From contig NZ_JAAOIY010000008.1 of assembly GCF_013184495.1 (NCBI RefSeq), forward strand, positions 62,001 to 126,000: a DNA stretch of 64,000 bases. The letters run 5' to 3'. Under the pieces are notes generated by a model. That model was not told the origin of the DNA. It searched no databases and saw only the letters and a list, made by a program, of their open reading frames with translations. Shown in pieces: positions 25,520-35,522 of the stretch. Position 1 is the first letter of the stretch; every line of letters starts with the position of its first letter. Source of the DNA: Sporosarcina jiandibaonis (GTDB lineage: Bacteria; Bacillota; Bacilli; Bacillales_A; Planococcaceae). A program made the position numbers and the translations under genes.

Positions 25520-26443
25520 TCAAGGGCTTACCGTCGGCTCCATAACTGTTAATGTTCGATTATACGTATTCATATTTACCATCGCGCCGATCGGTATCGT
25601 TGCTTTGAATCTGCCGTGAGCAGTGGCTAGATTAGACATTAGTGGTTTACCCAATGGCACAAAGAATTGATTTATCAAATCGTTGTAGTTTATACCGTAT
25701 GCGGGTTGGCAATTCGTGCATTCGCCAATTATTATTCCTGCACAATGATCGAACTTCTTAGCCAATAAAAGATGGTTCAAATATCTGAAGACGGTATTGA
25801 CGGGTTCATGGGTTTCTTCAAGCAGGATAATTTTTCCGTCCGTATTAATCTCATATGGAGTTCCTAAAGTACCTAAGAATGACGTAATATTTCCGCCGAC
25901 GATTGGTCCTGAAACATTTCCGGGCACCAAACTTCTCAAGGCCATGCCAGGTGGATTGGTAATTTGCCAAGGAGAAGTCACAGTCGAAGTCGCATTGAAG
26001 AATTGATTGAAGTTATATTGTGGCGTATTTGATTTGAAATCGATTAGAAGAAGACTTTGAAATGTGATTAACTGGGCATACTCATAAAGCACATTCAACA
26101 GAATTGTTATGTCACTATATCCCGAGATGATTTTCGGATTTTGGGCGATTACTGAAAAATCCAAGTAAGGAAGAATCCCTTCAACTCCAACACCGCCGCG
26201 CGCGGGCAAGATCCATTTGACTTTTTGGTTTTCAAACATACTCATTAAATCTGATGCCATTTGTTCAGGAGTTGCTGCTAAAAATCCATTCGCGGAATAG
26301 ACATGTTCACCAACGATGACTTCATAGCCCATGCTTTTCAATTTCGCGATTCCTTCATTGATTCTGCCGGCTGCCAATGGACTTCCTAAAGTAACGATTC
26401 CGACAGTATCCCCTTTTTGTAAACGGGGCGGTTTTATCGCCAA
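25520..26443 (-). CDS. LD-carboxypeptidase (peptidase S66, LdcA/MccF family)
   Basis: 307 residues. The nucleophile S110 lies in NPKIISGYSDIT, the acid in LLEETHEP (E209 or E210) and the His in ATAHGRFKA (H276): the S66 Ser-Glu-His triad. Such enzymes cleave the L,D bond of murein tetrapeptides for recycling, or the related MccF bond that gives microcin C immunity. There is no signal peptide, so it is cytosolic. No recycling genes adjoin it, so murein recycling is the default reading. Confidence 0.85.
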   Translation of the reverse strand: MAIKPPRLQKGDTVGIVTLGSPLAAGRINEGIAKLKSMGYEVIVGEHVYSANGFLAATPEQMASDLMSMFENQKVKWILPARGGVGVEGILPYLDFSVIAQNPKIISGYSDITILLNVLYEYAQLITFQSLLLIDFKSNTPQYNFNQFFNATSTVTSPWQITNPPGMALRSLVPGNVSGPIVGGNITSFLGTLGTPYEINTDGKIILLEETHEPVNTVFRYLNHLLLAKKFDHCAGIIIGECTNCQPAYGINYNDLINQFFVPLGKPLMSNLATAHGRFKATIPIGAMVNMNTYNRTLTVMEPTVSP

Positions 26444-26567
26444 TTTTCAATCCTCCTAATTTTTGATGAATAAATTTTCGTAGCAAATCAATTTGCCGTC
26501 TTGGACATTTGAATGGTTATCTTATACTATGATGACAACAGTAATAAAAGCATTGGAGGTTTTATGT

Positions 26568-27242
26568 ATGAATTTATTACAAGTACGAAAAGGACAATTT
26601 GTCTATTATAAAAATGAATTGCATAAGGTTTATTCTGTTCGCCCTTTGTCAAGATTATCCATTAAATTGTTTCGGATTAAGGACATGGAACAGGTGAATT
26701 GCAGAGCTGACGAACTCACTCTGCACCGGCCGCAACACTTGGACTCGCTCATATTCCAAGGGGTCCGTTATACGCTTCGAAAAGACAAGCCGGCGAAAGT
26801 GGATGGGTATATCTTAATTACGCATCCGGACCCTGGTCAGTTAGATCATTATACGTTGAACGAATTTGAAAAAGTCGGCGAACTTGTTGGCGATAAGGTG
26901 TATACGACGCTTTATAACACGGTTAAGCCGAAAGAGTTTTTAGTGCTGGAACCCGGCGAAGCGCCTGACAGTAAAGTGATTGATTACTTAGATCCATCGC
27001 TTGTGACCGCGGAACAACTAGAAGCAGATCGCGAATTAGAAGAGAAAGCTGTTGAAGAGGCGGCGAAATTGCCGTCAGTTGGCGACATTTATCTTAACTT
27101 GGATAACGGCATTAAAGCGATGGTCGTCGCATTAGTAGACAATGAGGCGATCTTGGGACACGGTGAGCGCGTGAAGAGCGATGATTTATTCAAATCGGAT
27201 AGTTGGAATGTAATTTATTCTACGGGTGAAGAAGATTTTTAA
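26568..27242 (+). CDS. Conserved hypothetical protein
   Basis: 224 residues from ATG 26568, chosen because TTGGAGG lies 9 bases upstream; the longer frame from 26493 has none. Two beta-rich repeats are suggested: VRKGQFVYYKNELHKVYSV near the start and VGDIYLNLDNGIKAMVVAL near the end, each followed by an acidic segment. This resembles tandem small-barrel domains. I cannot name a family. It has its own ribosome binding site and precedes the YitT gene by about 140 bases. Confidence 0.6.
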   Translation: MNLLQVRKGQFVYYKNELHKVYSVRPLSRLSIKLFRIKDMEQVNCRADELTLHRPQHLDSLIFQGVRYTLRKDKPAKVDGYILITHPDPGQLDHYTLNEFEKVGELVGDKVYTTLYNTVKPKEFLVLEPGEAPDSKVIDYLDPSLVTAEQLEADRELEEKAVEEAAKLPSVGDIYLNLDNGIKAMVVALVDNEAILGHGERVKSDDLFKSDSWNVIYSTGEEDF

Positions 27243-27386
27243 ATTCACATGTAAATACATTGTTGTGACATTTTATTATGTCGCGGCAATGTTTTTTTGT
27301 TTGGATGGACAGTTCACAATTTTACAGACGAGCCGCTCGGTTTTTGTTAAAATAGGGAGGTTGGGTATGAAAGGAGATTTACGATT

Positions 27387-28256
27387 ATGCGTACTTTTAA
27401 AAAATCATTAGCATTTGAATATATACAAATTATTTTCGGTGCCGCGTTAGTCGGTTTGGCGTTTAATATATTCCTTTTGCCGGCACGTTTAGCGGCTGGG
27501 GGAATTTCAGGTATTAGTACGATTCTTTATGAAGTGTTTCAATTCAATCCGGCTTATGTGCAATGGCTTATCAATATCCCCTTACTAATCGTCGGCATTG
27601 TGTTTATTGGCAGGGAGTTCAGTGTGAAAACGTTTGTTGGAACCTTATTCGTTCCGTTCACGATATGGGTTACCCAAGGCATGAATCTTTCTGTAGATAA
27701 TCCATTATTGAGTGCGATTTACGGCGGGATTATGCTAGGTGTCGGACTTGGCATTGTGTATCGCGGAAACGGTTCAACGGGGGGCACGGCATTAATTGCC
27801 CAGGTGTTGAAGAGGTTTACCGGTCTTTCTAGTGGATTTTCACAACTTCTCGTGGATGGATTAGTTGTTGCGACATCAGCGTTTGTTTTTAACTTTGAAC
27901 TGGCTTTGTATGCGCTGATGTCTATTTATGTCACTAGTAAAGTAATCGATTTTGTCCAGTTGCAAACATCGCCGACAAAGTTGATCCTTGTCATTACGGA
28001 TAGAGAGGAAAAAATCCAATCCATTATTAAAAATGAAATTAATCGCGGGCTAACGAAAGTGAAGACCATAGGTGGATATTCGAATGAAGAAAAGACAATG
28101 ATTTTATGTGTCGTTGAACAATCGGAAGCAATCTATTTTAAAAAGCTGCTACAAGAAGTCGAGCCTGATTCATTCGTGATTTTCTTGAACGCATCCGAAA
28201 TCCTTGGTCGAGGGTTTTCAAAAGCGCAATTAGATAAATTAAATAGTAAAACATAA
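27387..28256 (+). CDS. YitT-family membrane protein (DUF161 + DUF2179)
   Basis: 289 residues. Five or six membrane helices cover residues 10-195, with the DUF161 signature FLLPARLAAGGISGISTIL and GNGSTGGTALIAQVLKRFTG. The C-terminal DUF2179 domain (residues about 215-280) includes VKTIGGYSNEEKTMILCVV and FVIFLNASEILGRGF. The family is widespread in Bacillota and its transport substrate is unknown. Good AAAGGAG upstream. Confidence 0.88.
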   Translation: MRTFKKSLAFEYIQIIFGAALVGLAFNIFLLPARLAAGGISGISTILYEVFQFNPAYVQWLINIPLLIVGIVFIGREFSVKTFVGTLFVPFTIWVTQGMNLSVDNPLLSAIYGGIMLGVGLGIVYRGNGSTGGTALIAQVLKRFTGLSSGFSQLLVDGLVVATSAFVFNFELALYALMSIYVTSKVIDFVQLQTSPTKLILVITDREEKIQSIIKNEINRGLTKVKTIGGYSNEEKTMILCVVEQSEAIYFKKLLQEVEPDSFVIFLNASEILGRGFSKAQLDKLNSKT

Positions 28257-28258
28257 AA

Positions 28259-28293
28259 AATCCAGTACTCATTTTTAAAGTGAGTACTGGATT
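28259..28293. terminator. Bidirectional terminator, T-run on the minus strand
   Basis: AATCCAGTACTCA pairs with TGAGTACTGGATT. The minus strand continues TTTTTTATG, so it best serves the small gene at 28297-28473. Confidence 0.8.
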
Positions 28294-28296
28294 AGC

Positions 28297-28473
28297 CTAT
28301 TTATCATCAGTTGGGTTGTGGTAAGAACTTTTACTGCCATTAAGCTGTTGTTGCGCTTCTTTTTTTAATTTAGAAACTTGTTCTTCAGCTCTTTTCGCGG
28401 CATCCTCGGCATTTTTAGCCCAGTCAGTGCCCATCTCGACATTTTCATTCTTTTTACTATTAGATAAATCCAT
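28297..28473 (-). CDS. Small charged helical protein (58 aa)
   Basis: ATG 28473 has GGAGG 9 bases upstream and a terminator follows the stop. The product starts MDLSNSKKNENVEMGTDW and continues as a charged amphipathic helix AKRAEEQVSKLKKEAQQQL, ending SSYHNPTDDK. No Cys, no membrane segment. It resembles small hydrophilic proteins often seen in Bacillales spores, but I cannot assign a family. Confidence 0.65.
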   Translation of the reverse strand: MDLSNSKKNENVEMGTDWAKNAEDAAKRAEEQVSKLKKEAQQQLNGSKSSYHNPTDDK

Positions 28474-28561
28474 CTGTTAAGCCTCCATTCAACTTTCAGG
28501 ATTGTTCTTTCTATTTTCCCCAATCCCGACCAGATTAAACTGGTTGTTTTATCCTGAATGG

Positions 28562-29629
28562 TTACTGGCTGCAATCTTGAACGCCAAAATAAGCATTAAT
28601 AATCATTTTTAACGTATCCTCTGGCATATGAAGGTGCTCAATATCCGACCCTGAAATCAACTCGACTGTATTGTCATCGTTAAAGTCGAAGGAACGGGAT
28701 AAATAGTCGATAAATACGCTAATCATCTCATTTAACCGCACTTCCTCAGGTGTGAGGTTTGCGTTTTCAGCATCCTCGATGATCTCCAATTTATCAAAAT
28801 CAAGCGCATTTTTGATCAACGTTAAAATCTCGTAATTTGTCGCTGGGTTTGGATTTGTAATATTATAAATTGTATTTGGTTTTGCTTTTCTTTCAGCCAG
28901 CGCTAAAATATCTGCAACGTAATTGACCGGCACAAAATTCGAAGTTGCATGTTTACTGCCGAGAACACGATAGACTTTGTCTGGTTCTTCAGATGATCTT
29001 GCAATGCGGCGCTTAAATACATCAAGTGCACGCATAAAGCCATATAAGGTGAATTCTGAATCAGCCTCGCCTGTAACGGAGTCGCCCACAATAATTGAGG
29101 GACGGAAAATCGATACATCAAAGTCTTTCGAATAAGTGAAGGCAAGATGTTCAGATTGAACTTTGCTATCTTCGTATGGATTATGACCTGCTACATCTAT
29201 CGGGTAAAGTTCTTCAATTCCATGCGCATGCTTTCCTACGGTATAGGCGGTACTTATATAAAAGAATTTAGATACATTCAGGCGTTTAGCAAGTTCAAGA
29301 GCTTGCTTCGTACCTTCGTAATTAATCAAAAATAATTCATCTCGTAATTCTTGATCGAATTTAACAAGAGCGGCTAGATGATAAAAAATCGAAACTTCAT
29401 TCACAAGCTCGTTTATTTCATCTTCATTAAGTCCGCAGTTTGGTTTTGTAATATCCCCGCGGAGCAGTGTAATGCGATTTTCCGCGTCACCCGGGAGAGT
29501 TGAAACTAGCTTTTCAGCTTTCTCTATATCTCTGACTAGCACATATAAATTATGGGTTGTCGATTGTAAAAGATTTGTCAGCAGTTTCCCGCCTAAAAAC
29601 CCTGTTGTGCCTGTTAAAAAAATTGTCAA
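28562..29629 (-). CDS. Extended SDR, thioester-reductase/fatty acyl reductase type (NAD_binding_4)
   Basis: The TTG at 29629 is preferred because GGAGG lies 8 bases before it; this gives 355 residues starting MTIFLTGTTGFLGGKLL. The N-terminal GTTGFLGG binds NAD(P). STAYTVGK and NPYEDSKVQSE supply the catalytic Ser and YxxxK pair. FRPSIIVGDSVTG and the overall layout match the reductase domains that release acyl thioesters as aldehydes. No synthase or acyl-carrier domain adjoins it, so the substrate is unknown. Confidence 0.78.
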   Translation of the reverse strand: MTIFLTGTTGFLGGKLLTNLLQSTTHNLYVLVRDIEKAEKLVSTLPGDAENRITLLRGDITKPNCGLNEDEINELVNEVSIFYHLAALVKFDQELRDELFLINYEGTKQALELAKRLNVSKFFYISTAYTVGKHAHGIEELYPIDVAGHNPYEDSKVQSEHLAFTYSKDFDVSIFRPSIIVGDSVTGEADSEFTLYGFMRALDVFKRRIARSSEEPDKVYRVLGSKHATSNFVPVNYVADILALAERKAKPNTIYNITNPNPATNYEILTLIKNALDFDKLEIIEDAENANLTPEEVRLNEMISVFIDYLSRSFDFNDDNTVELISGSDIEHLHMPEDTLKMIINAYFGVQDCSQ

Positions 29630-29733
29630 ACCGTACGCCTCCATCAATTGGATCGAAAAATAAATCCTTATCTAATTTCTATTTTAGATTATCGCATAAA
29701 TCCCGATGAAAAGATAAGAAACACCTCGTTAAA

Positions 29734-29762
29734 TTGACAGTGTCCCTTTTTTCACGTAGATT
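29734..29762 (+). promoter_or_regulatory. SigA-type promoter of the cross-bridge cassette
   Basis: TTGACA at 29734-29739, a 17-base spacer, then TAGATT at 29757-29762. It lies about 100 bases upstream of the ATP-grasp gene; a hairpin AGCCGTT/AACGGCT follows in the leader. Confidence 0.6.
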
Positions 29763-29867
29763 TAGACATGTGTGTATTCTTATTTTAGCCGTTATGAACG
29801 GCTATATAAATTTCATTTTACGGGGTGCCTGAAATAAAGACACTTGTTAAGAAATGAGGAGTTACTA

Positions 29868-31088
29868 TTGAAAAAAGAAGATTTCCTGCCAGTGATACTG
29901 GGATCTGATGATAATGCTTATGGAATGGCAAGAGCCTTCCACGAACAATATGGAATTAAAAGCATCGTCGTAACGAAGGGGCATATTTTGCCGACGATGC
30001 ACAGTAAGATTGTTGAGAAAAAGATATATGAAAAATTGGACGAACCTGCGTATTTCATTAAAAGCATGCTCGATCTACATAAAGAGTTGAAAAACCGTGC
30101 TGAAAAACTGCTCGTTATCGCCAGCAACGAAAACTACGCTGAACTCGCGATTCGTCATAAAGCGGAGCTTGAACCGCATTATATCCTGCCGTTTATCAGC
30201 GAAGATCTGATGGATCAAGTCGTTTATAAGGAACGGTTTTATGAGATGTGCGAGGAGCATGGACTTGATTATCCGGACACGCTAATTTTCAAAAAGGGAA
30301 TGGATCCTGAGATGGAGCTCCCATTCGATTTTCCAATCGTCGTAAAGCCGTCAGACAGCATGACTTATTTCAATGCGCAGTTTGAAGGAAAGAAAAAGGC
30401 TTACGTTCTACATGACAAAGAAAGTTTCACCAAGACGATCAACGATATTTATTCATCGACATATGAAGACTCGCTGATTGTTCAAGATTATATACCTGGT
30501 AATGATACAGTAATGCGTGTCTTGAATGCTTATGTCGATCAACATGGGAAAGTGCGTATGATGTGTATGGGTCGCGTTATATTGGAAGATTACACCCCGA
30601 TTTTAATAGGCAACTACGTCGGAATTATTGGCGAGGAAAACCAAGAGATTTATGCGAAATATAAAAACTTCCTCGAGAAAATCGGATTCAGAGGCTATGC
30701 CAATATCGATTTGAAATACGACCGCCGTGACGGCAAGTATAAAATTTTCGAATTGAATATCCGTCAAGGTCGCAGTAGCTATTTTGTAACTGCAAATGGA
30801 TATAATATGGCGAAATACCTCGTGGAAGACCGTGTATACGACCGACCTGCGCCAACTGAATACGGCACGAACAATCATCTATGGCATACGGTTCCAAAGG
30901 ATCTTTTGATCAAGTATACGATGGATGAGGATTTGAAAAAACAAGTTATCGATCGATTTGAAAAAGGCGAAGCCTCAAGCACGCTTTATTACCCGAAGGA
31001 TTTAGGGTTTATTCGTCGATTTAAATTAAATTCATTTTATAAAGATTATTATGGTAGATTTGAAAAATATTTTAAGTTGAAAGAGTAA
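29868..31088 (+). CDS. ATP-grasp ligase, D-aspartate-ligase-like (peptidoglycan bridge)
   Basis: 406 residues from TTG 29868 (GAGGAG 6 bases upstream; an earlier TTG at 29844 lacks one). The ATP-grasp fold shows the Lys strand FPIVVKPSDSMTYF (K160), hinge LIVQDYIPG and the metal-binding FELNIRQGRSS (E295, N297, R299). This family includes Aslfm, the D-aspartate ligase of Enterococcus faecium that adds D-Asp to the Lys side chain of cell-wall precursors. FemX-like and Asp/Glu racemase genes follow on the same strand, which fits a D-Asp or D-Glu bridge. Substrate is inference. Confidence 0.75.
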   Translation: MKKEDFLPVILGSDDNAYGMARAFHEQYGIKSIVVTKGHILPTMHSKIVEKKIYEKLDEPAYFIKSMLDLHKELKNRAEKLLVIASNENYAELAIRHKAELEPHYILPFISEDLMDQVVYKERFYEMCEEHGLDYPDTLIFKKGMDPEMELPFDFPIVVKPSDSMTYFNAQFEGKKKAYVLHDKESFTKTINDIYSSTYEDSLIVQDYIPGNDTVMRVLNAYVDQHGKVRMMCMGRVILEDYTPILIGNYVGIIGEENQEIYAKYKNFLEKIGFRGYANIDLKYDRRDGKYKIFELNIRQGRSSYFVTANGYNMAKYLVEDRVYDRPAPTEYGTNNHLWHTVPKDLLIKYTMDEDLKKQVIDRFEKGEASSTLYYPKDLGFIRRFKLNSFYKDYYGRFEKYFKLKE

Positions 31089-31138
31089 GGTAATGTCTCG
31101 GATTGTAGTTAATTCGAGAAAATGGAGGGTTTAACGAA

Positions 31139-32182
31139 ATGGCTTTGCTTGATAAATCAAATAAGCAAGACGTGAAAAGATATGATGATTTTGTTCGAAA
31201 TTCCAAATATCGTTCCGTGACTCAGGATCGTTTATGGTCCGAGGTTAAAGACGATTGGGGCAACGAGCATGTTTATCTAGAGAGAAATGGCGAAATTGTT
31301 GCCGCGCTTTCAATATTGATCAAGCGACTTCCTGGTGGGTTTTCGGTTTTATATGCACCGAGGGGACCGGTTTGCGATGTTTCAGATATTGAACTTGTGG
31401 AAGAACTACTAAAAGAAGCCGATATAGTCGCTAAAAAAAACAAAGCAATTATGTTGAAGTTCGATCCGGAAGTATCGTATTCGGATGAATTGTATAATTT
31501 ATATAAAAATAAAGGATTTAGTTTAATTTCAAAAGATGATGACCAAGACAAATTAATACAACCGAGATTAAATATGATTCTCTATTTAGAAGATCATGAT
31601 GAAGAGTCTATTATGATGAAATTTTCAAAAAGATGTCGAAGCTCAATCCGCGGTTCGGCTAGAAGGGGCGTAGAAGTTCGTTATTCGCGAAGCGACGAGG
31701 ATATTGAAATCCTCCATGACGCCTATATGACAATGGCCGCGAGGAATAAAATATCAACAAGATCGGTTGAATATTTTAAGCAAATCCGAGATTCTTTTGG
31801 AGAAAATTGCAGAATCTATATCGCGACGCATGAGGATGATATATTAGCAGCCGGCTTGACGATTAATTATTACGGTAAATTATATTTCTTATATGCGGGC
31901 AGTACGAATATAAAGCGTAACTTGAATCCGAATCACCTCATGAATTACGAGATGATAAAATGGGGAATCGAAACAGGCGCCGAGCAATACGACTTTGGCG
32001 GCGTTTTCGAGCTATCGAACAATGATGGGTTATATATGTTTAAAAAGAGTTTTTGCGATAAAGATGAACCTGCCCAGTACATCGGAGAGATTAATAAGGT
32101 GTATAAACCGTTTATGTACAATGTGTTGGAGACTATGGTCCCTAAAATCCAAAACTTACGGAAGAAAATAAGTCGCAGATAG
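31139..32182 (+). CDS. FemABX-family peptidoglycan bridge aminoacyltransferase
   Basis: 347 residues with two GNAT-like halves. SVTQDRLWSEVKDDWGNEHVY, GFSVLYAPRGPVCD and KFSKRCRSSIRGSARRGVEV belong to the lipid II:glycine glycyltransferase/FemX family. FLYAGSTNIKRNLNPNHLMN and YDFGGVFELSNN are second-domain motifs. The enzyme uses aminoacyl-tRNA to add Gly, Ala or Ser to the Lys of lipid II. AATGGAGGG before the ATG. It lies 50 bases after the ATP-grasp gene, consistent with building a two-residue bridge together. Confidence 0.85.
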   Translation: MALLDKSNKQDVKRYDDFVRNSKYRSVTQDRLWSEVKDDWGNEHVYLERNGEIVAALSILIKRLPGGFSVLYAPRGPVCDVSDIELVEELLKEADIVAKKNKAIMLKFDPEVSYSDELYNLYKNKGFSLISKDDDQDKLIQPRLNMILYLEDHDEESIMMKFSKRCRSSIRGSARRGVEVRYSRSDEDIEILHDAYMTMAARNKISTRSVEYFKQIRDSFGENCRIYIATHEDDILAAGLTINYYGKLYFLYAGSTNIKRNLNPNHLMNYEMIKWGIETGAEQYDFGGVFELSNNDGLYMFKKSFCDKDEPAQYIGEINKVYKPFMYNVLETMVPKIQNLRKKISRR

Positions 32183-32220
32183 TTGTTGGTGAAATCATAA
32201 AGTAAAGGTTTTGAAGTGAT

Positions 32221-32916
32221 ATGGAAAAGAAAACTTTGGGAATTATCGGCGGCGTCGGTCCATTGGCGACGATGTATATTGGCGAAATGCTTGTTCGAAT
32301 GACAGATGCCGATACAGATCAAGAACATATAAATATGGTCATCACCAATAATACGAAGATTCCTGATCGAACCGCATTCATTTTGGGGGAAAGCACGGAT
32401 GATCCTGTGCCGTATATTATTTCTGATGCAAACCGACTTCGTGTTGCACAAGCTGAAGTGCTTATCATGCCGTGCAATACTGCGCATTCCTTTTACGATC
32501 AAATTCAAAAAGAATCGGATTTGCCGATTATTAATATGATTGATGAAACGGCCGAGCGGGCGAAACAGATTAATGCGGAACGTGTTGGGATTCTTGCGAC
32601 TACAGGGACAATTTCCTCAGGCGTTTACCAGGACGCGTGTGAAAAGTATGGATTGACGCCTGTATTGCCAGATTCCGATATCCAATCACTCGTCATGTCG
32701 CTCATCTATGACGATGTTAAAGCAGGTAAACCTGTAGATCCGGAAAAATGGAATACGATTAGCCGTGCGATGAAGGAAGCGGGTTGTGATGTGCTAATTC
32801 TTGGCTGCACGGAACTGTCAATCGTGCGTAAAGAATTAAAGCTTGAAGGATGCATCGATTCGCTTCTCGTTCTAGCCGAAGCAGCAATAACGGCTTGCGG
32901 ATATCGATTAAAGTAA
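32221..32916 (+). CDS. Aspartate/glutamate racemase
   Basis: 231 residues. GGVGPLATMYIGEML, PCNTAH (C85) and LGCTEL (C196) are the two-Cys signature of cofactor-independent Asp/Glu racemases. It interconverts L- and D-Asp (or Glu) in the cytosol. As the third gene of the cassette it probably supplies the D-amino acid used by the ATP-grasp ligase, as Racfm does for Aslfm in E. faecium. The ribosome binding site is weak (GAAGTGAT). A terminator follows, closing the three-gene unit. Confidence 0.87.
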   Translation: MEKKTLGIIGGVGPLATMYIGEMLVRMTDADTDQEHINMVITNNTKIPDRTAFILGESTDDPVPYIISDANRLRVAQAEVLIMPCNTAHSFYDQIQKESDLPIINMIDETAERAKQINAERVGILATTGTISSGVYQDACEKYGLTPVLPDSDIQSLVMSLIYDDVKAGKPVDPEKWNTISRAMKEAGCDVLILGCTELSIVRKELKLEGCIDSLLVLAEAAITACGYRLK

Positions 32917-32922
32917 AAGAAG

Positions 32923-32962
32923 CATTCAGAAGTGTGCGAGGGCAACTTCTGAATGTTTTTTT
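32923..32962 (+). terminator. Terminator of the bridge cassette
   Basis: CATTCAGAAGT..ACTTCTGAATG followed by TTTTTTT. Confidence 0.88.
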
Positions 32963-33022
32963 AATGGATAGTCATAATGTCTATGATACACTTGTAAGAA
33001 CAGTCTGAAAGTAGGGATAAAG

Positions 33023-34168
33023 ATGTCTTTTGTGGAAAAAATGGACGATGTATTTAAAGAGAAATGGAAGTTTAAAAATGAAATGCCGATCCAGAAAAAA
33101 ATGATTCCAGAAATACTAGCCGGCAAGGATATCGTTGCACAATCTCCGACCGGCACTGGAAAAACGCTTGCATACACGATACCTCTTTTACATTTGGTGG
33201 ACGGCAGCAAACAACAAACACAGGGGCTGATTGTTGCTCCTTCTCAAGAGTTGGCGATACAAATCACCGATGTCATTCGGGAATGGATTGTCGGGACGAA
33301 CATTACAGTCGCACCATTGATCGGCGGTGCGAATGCTAAACGCCAAATTGACCGATTAAAAAAGAAACCGACAATTGTCGTCGGTACACCGGGCAGGCTT
33401 GCTGAGCTCATTCAAACGAAAAAATTCAAGATTTTTGAAGTTCGACATATCGTGCTGGACGAAGGCGATATACTCTTATCGCGTGAACATCGCGTCATCA
33501 TTAAAAATATGATTAATGGCGCAAATCCTGACCGTCAAGTGGTTGTTGTCTCTGCTACGATTACTGATGAAATCGAACGGGTGGCAAGCGAGTTCATGAA
33601 CGAACCGCTTCGCATCCATCTTGAAGCGGAACATATGCCGAAGACGGGCACAATCACGCATTCATACATTAAAACGACGGTGCGCGATAAGACGGATATA
33701 CTGCGGGGACTTTCTCACGTTAAAGGCATGCAAGCGCTCGCTTTCTTGAACAACATCGACCAAGCTCGAATGAAAGATATGAAGTTGAATTACAACAAAG
33801 CGCCGATTGTCGTCCTGCATTCCAATATGCGTTCGCAGGATCGTCAAACCGCGCTTGAAAGTTTTCGTAAGGGAGACGCTTCCATTTTAATAGCAACGGA
33901 CCTGGCCGCTCGTGGATTGGATATTGAAGGGCTGACACATGTAATCCACGTTGATACGCCTCATACAATTGAGCAGTACGTGCATCGTTCTGGGAGAACC
34001 GGACGCGCGGGTGCAGACGGGGAAGTGCTTTCCTTATTGACACCTGCCGAAGAACGAGATTACCGAAAGCTGACAAGAGGAAATCGCCCAGTAGAAAAGA
34101 TTTGGCGGAATGGAAGACTGCAGGAAGTCTCTTCGATTCCTAGAAGACCAACAAATAGAAGGAAATAA
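33023..34168 (+). CDS. DEAD-box-type RNA helicase (short, YfmL-like)
   Basis: 381 residues, only the two RecA-like domains without a C-terminal extension. SPTGTGKT (41-48) is motif I, VGTPGRL motif Ib, VLDEGD (motif II, 146-149 reads DEGD not DEAD), VSATI motif III, ATDLAARGLDIEG motif V and HRSGRTGR motif VI. B. subtilis YfmL has similar length and helps large-subunit assembly. The Asp-Glu pair needed for ATP hydrolysis is intact, so it should be active. Confidence 0.85.
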   Translation: MSFVEKMDDVFKEKWKFKNEMPIQKKMIPEILAGKDIVAQSPTGTGKTLAYTIPLLHLVDGSKQQTQGLIVAPSQELAIQITDVIREWIVGTNITVAPLIGGANAKRQIDRLKKKPTIVVGTPGRLAELIQTKKFKIFEVRHIVLDEGDILLSREHRVIIKNMINGANPDRQVVVVSATITDEIERVASEFMNEPLRIHLEAEHMPKTGTITHSYIKTTVRDKTDILRGLSHVKGMQALAFLNNIDQARMKDMKLNYNKAPIVVLHSNMRSQDRQTALESFRKGDASILIATDLAARGLDIEGLTHVIHVDTPHTIEQYVHRSGRTGRAGADGEVLSLLTPAEERDYRKLTRGNRPVEKIWRNGRLQEVSSIPRRPTNRRK

Positions 34169-34219
34169 AAAAGTTGTCGACGAAATCCTCTTTGGAGGAT
34201 TTTTATCGACAACTTTTTG
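34167..34219. terminator. Bidirectional terminator
   Basis: AAAAAGTTGTCGA..TCGACAACTTTTT with inner AAATCCT/AGGATTT, between the helicase (+) and map (-) genes. Confidence 0.88.
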
Positions 34220-34226
34220 TTTTTTA

Positions 34227-35012
<786 letters not shown>

Positions 35013-35039
35013 CTACACTATAGCACAAAAAACGATAGA

Positions 35040-35072
35040 AAAAAGCCTGCATACATTAACAATGTATGCAGG
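35040..35072 (-). terminator. Terminator of the DUF4870 gene
   Basis: On the minus strand CCTGCATACATT..AATGTATGCAGG followed by CTTTTTTC. Confidence 0.85.
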
Positions 35073-35093
35073 AATTATAGGGAAGACAACTAC

Positions 35094-35444
35094 TCATTTC
35101 AACAGTTTGACACCATGAAAAACATTCCATATAATTACGGCTAAAAATAATGCTGAATAAATCAGCGTGAAAATAAACGGCGCGAAACTCCAAAAATCAA
35201 ATCCTCCGCTAAGAATGCTAGTCATTCTGTTTTCAAAAGAAAACATAGAAAGAGAAAAGATGATAATGCCAGCAATTAAAAGAATGACAGGAATCAGATG
35301 GGAGATGAATGCGCGTCTAGCATGATTTTTCACTTCTTGTTCATCTGTAACCAAATAGATGACAAACGGCAGCAATAAAGGAAAAAAGAATACGCTAAAA
35401 TAGCATAAGGAACTTAGTAGTTTTTGATTTGTCATCGTGGTCAT
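35094..35444 (-). CDS. DUF4870 membrane protein
   Basis: 116 residues with three membrane helices and the DUF4870 pattern: SSLCYFSVFFFPLLLPFVIYL, then DEQEVKNHARRAFISHLI and a final helix FTLIYSALFLAVIIWNVF. The family is small, common in Bacillota and uncharacterised. GGAGG precedes the start. Confidence 0.75.
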   Translation of the reverse strand: MTTMTNQKLLSSLCYFSVFFFPLLLPFVIYLVTDEQEVKNHARRAFISHLIPVILLIAGIIIFSLSMFSFENRMTSILSGGFDFWSFAPFIFTLIYSALFLAVIIWNVFHGVKLLK

Positions 35445-35468
35445 CCTCCTTGAACGTATAAGGTCAGC

Positions 35469-35497
35469 TTGCTATAAAATAGCTTCTATTATACAAT
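35469..35497 (+). promoter_or_regulatory. SigA promoter of thiT
   Basis: TTGCTA, 17 bases, TACAAT, ending about 25 bases before the riboswitch. Confidence 0.6.
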
Positions 35498-35522
35498 AGA
35501 CAAGGAAAACTTAATAAGTTAA

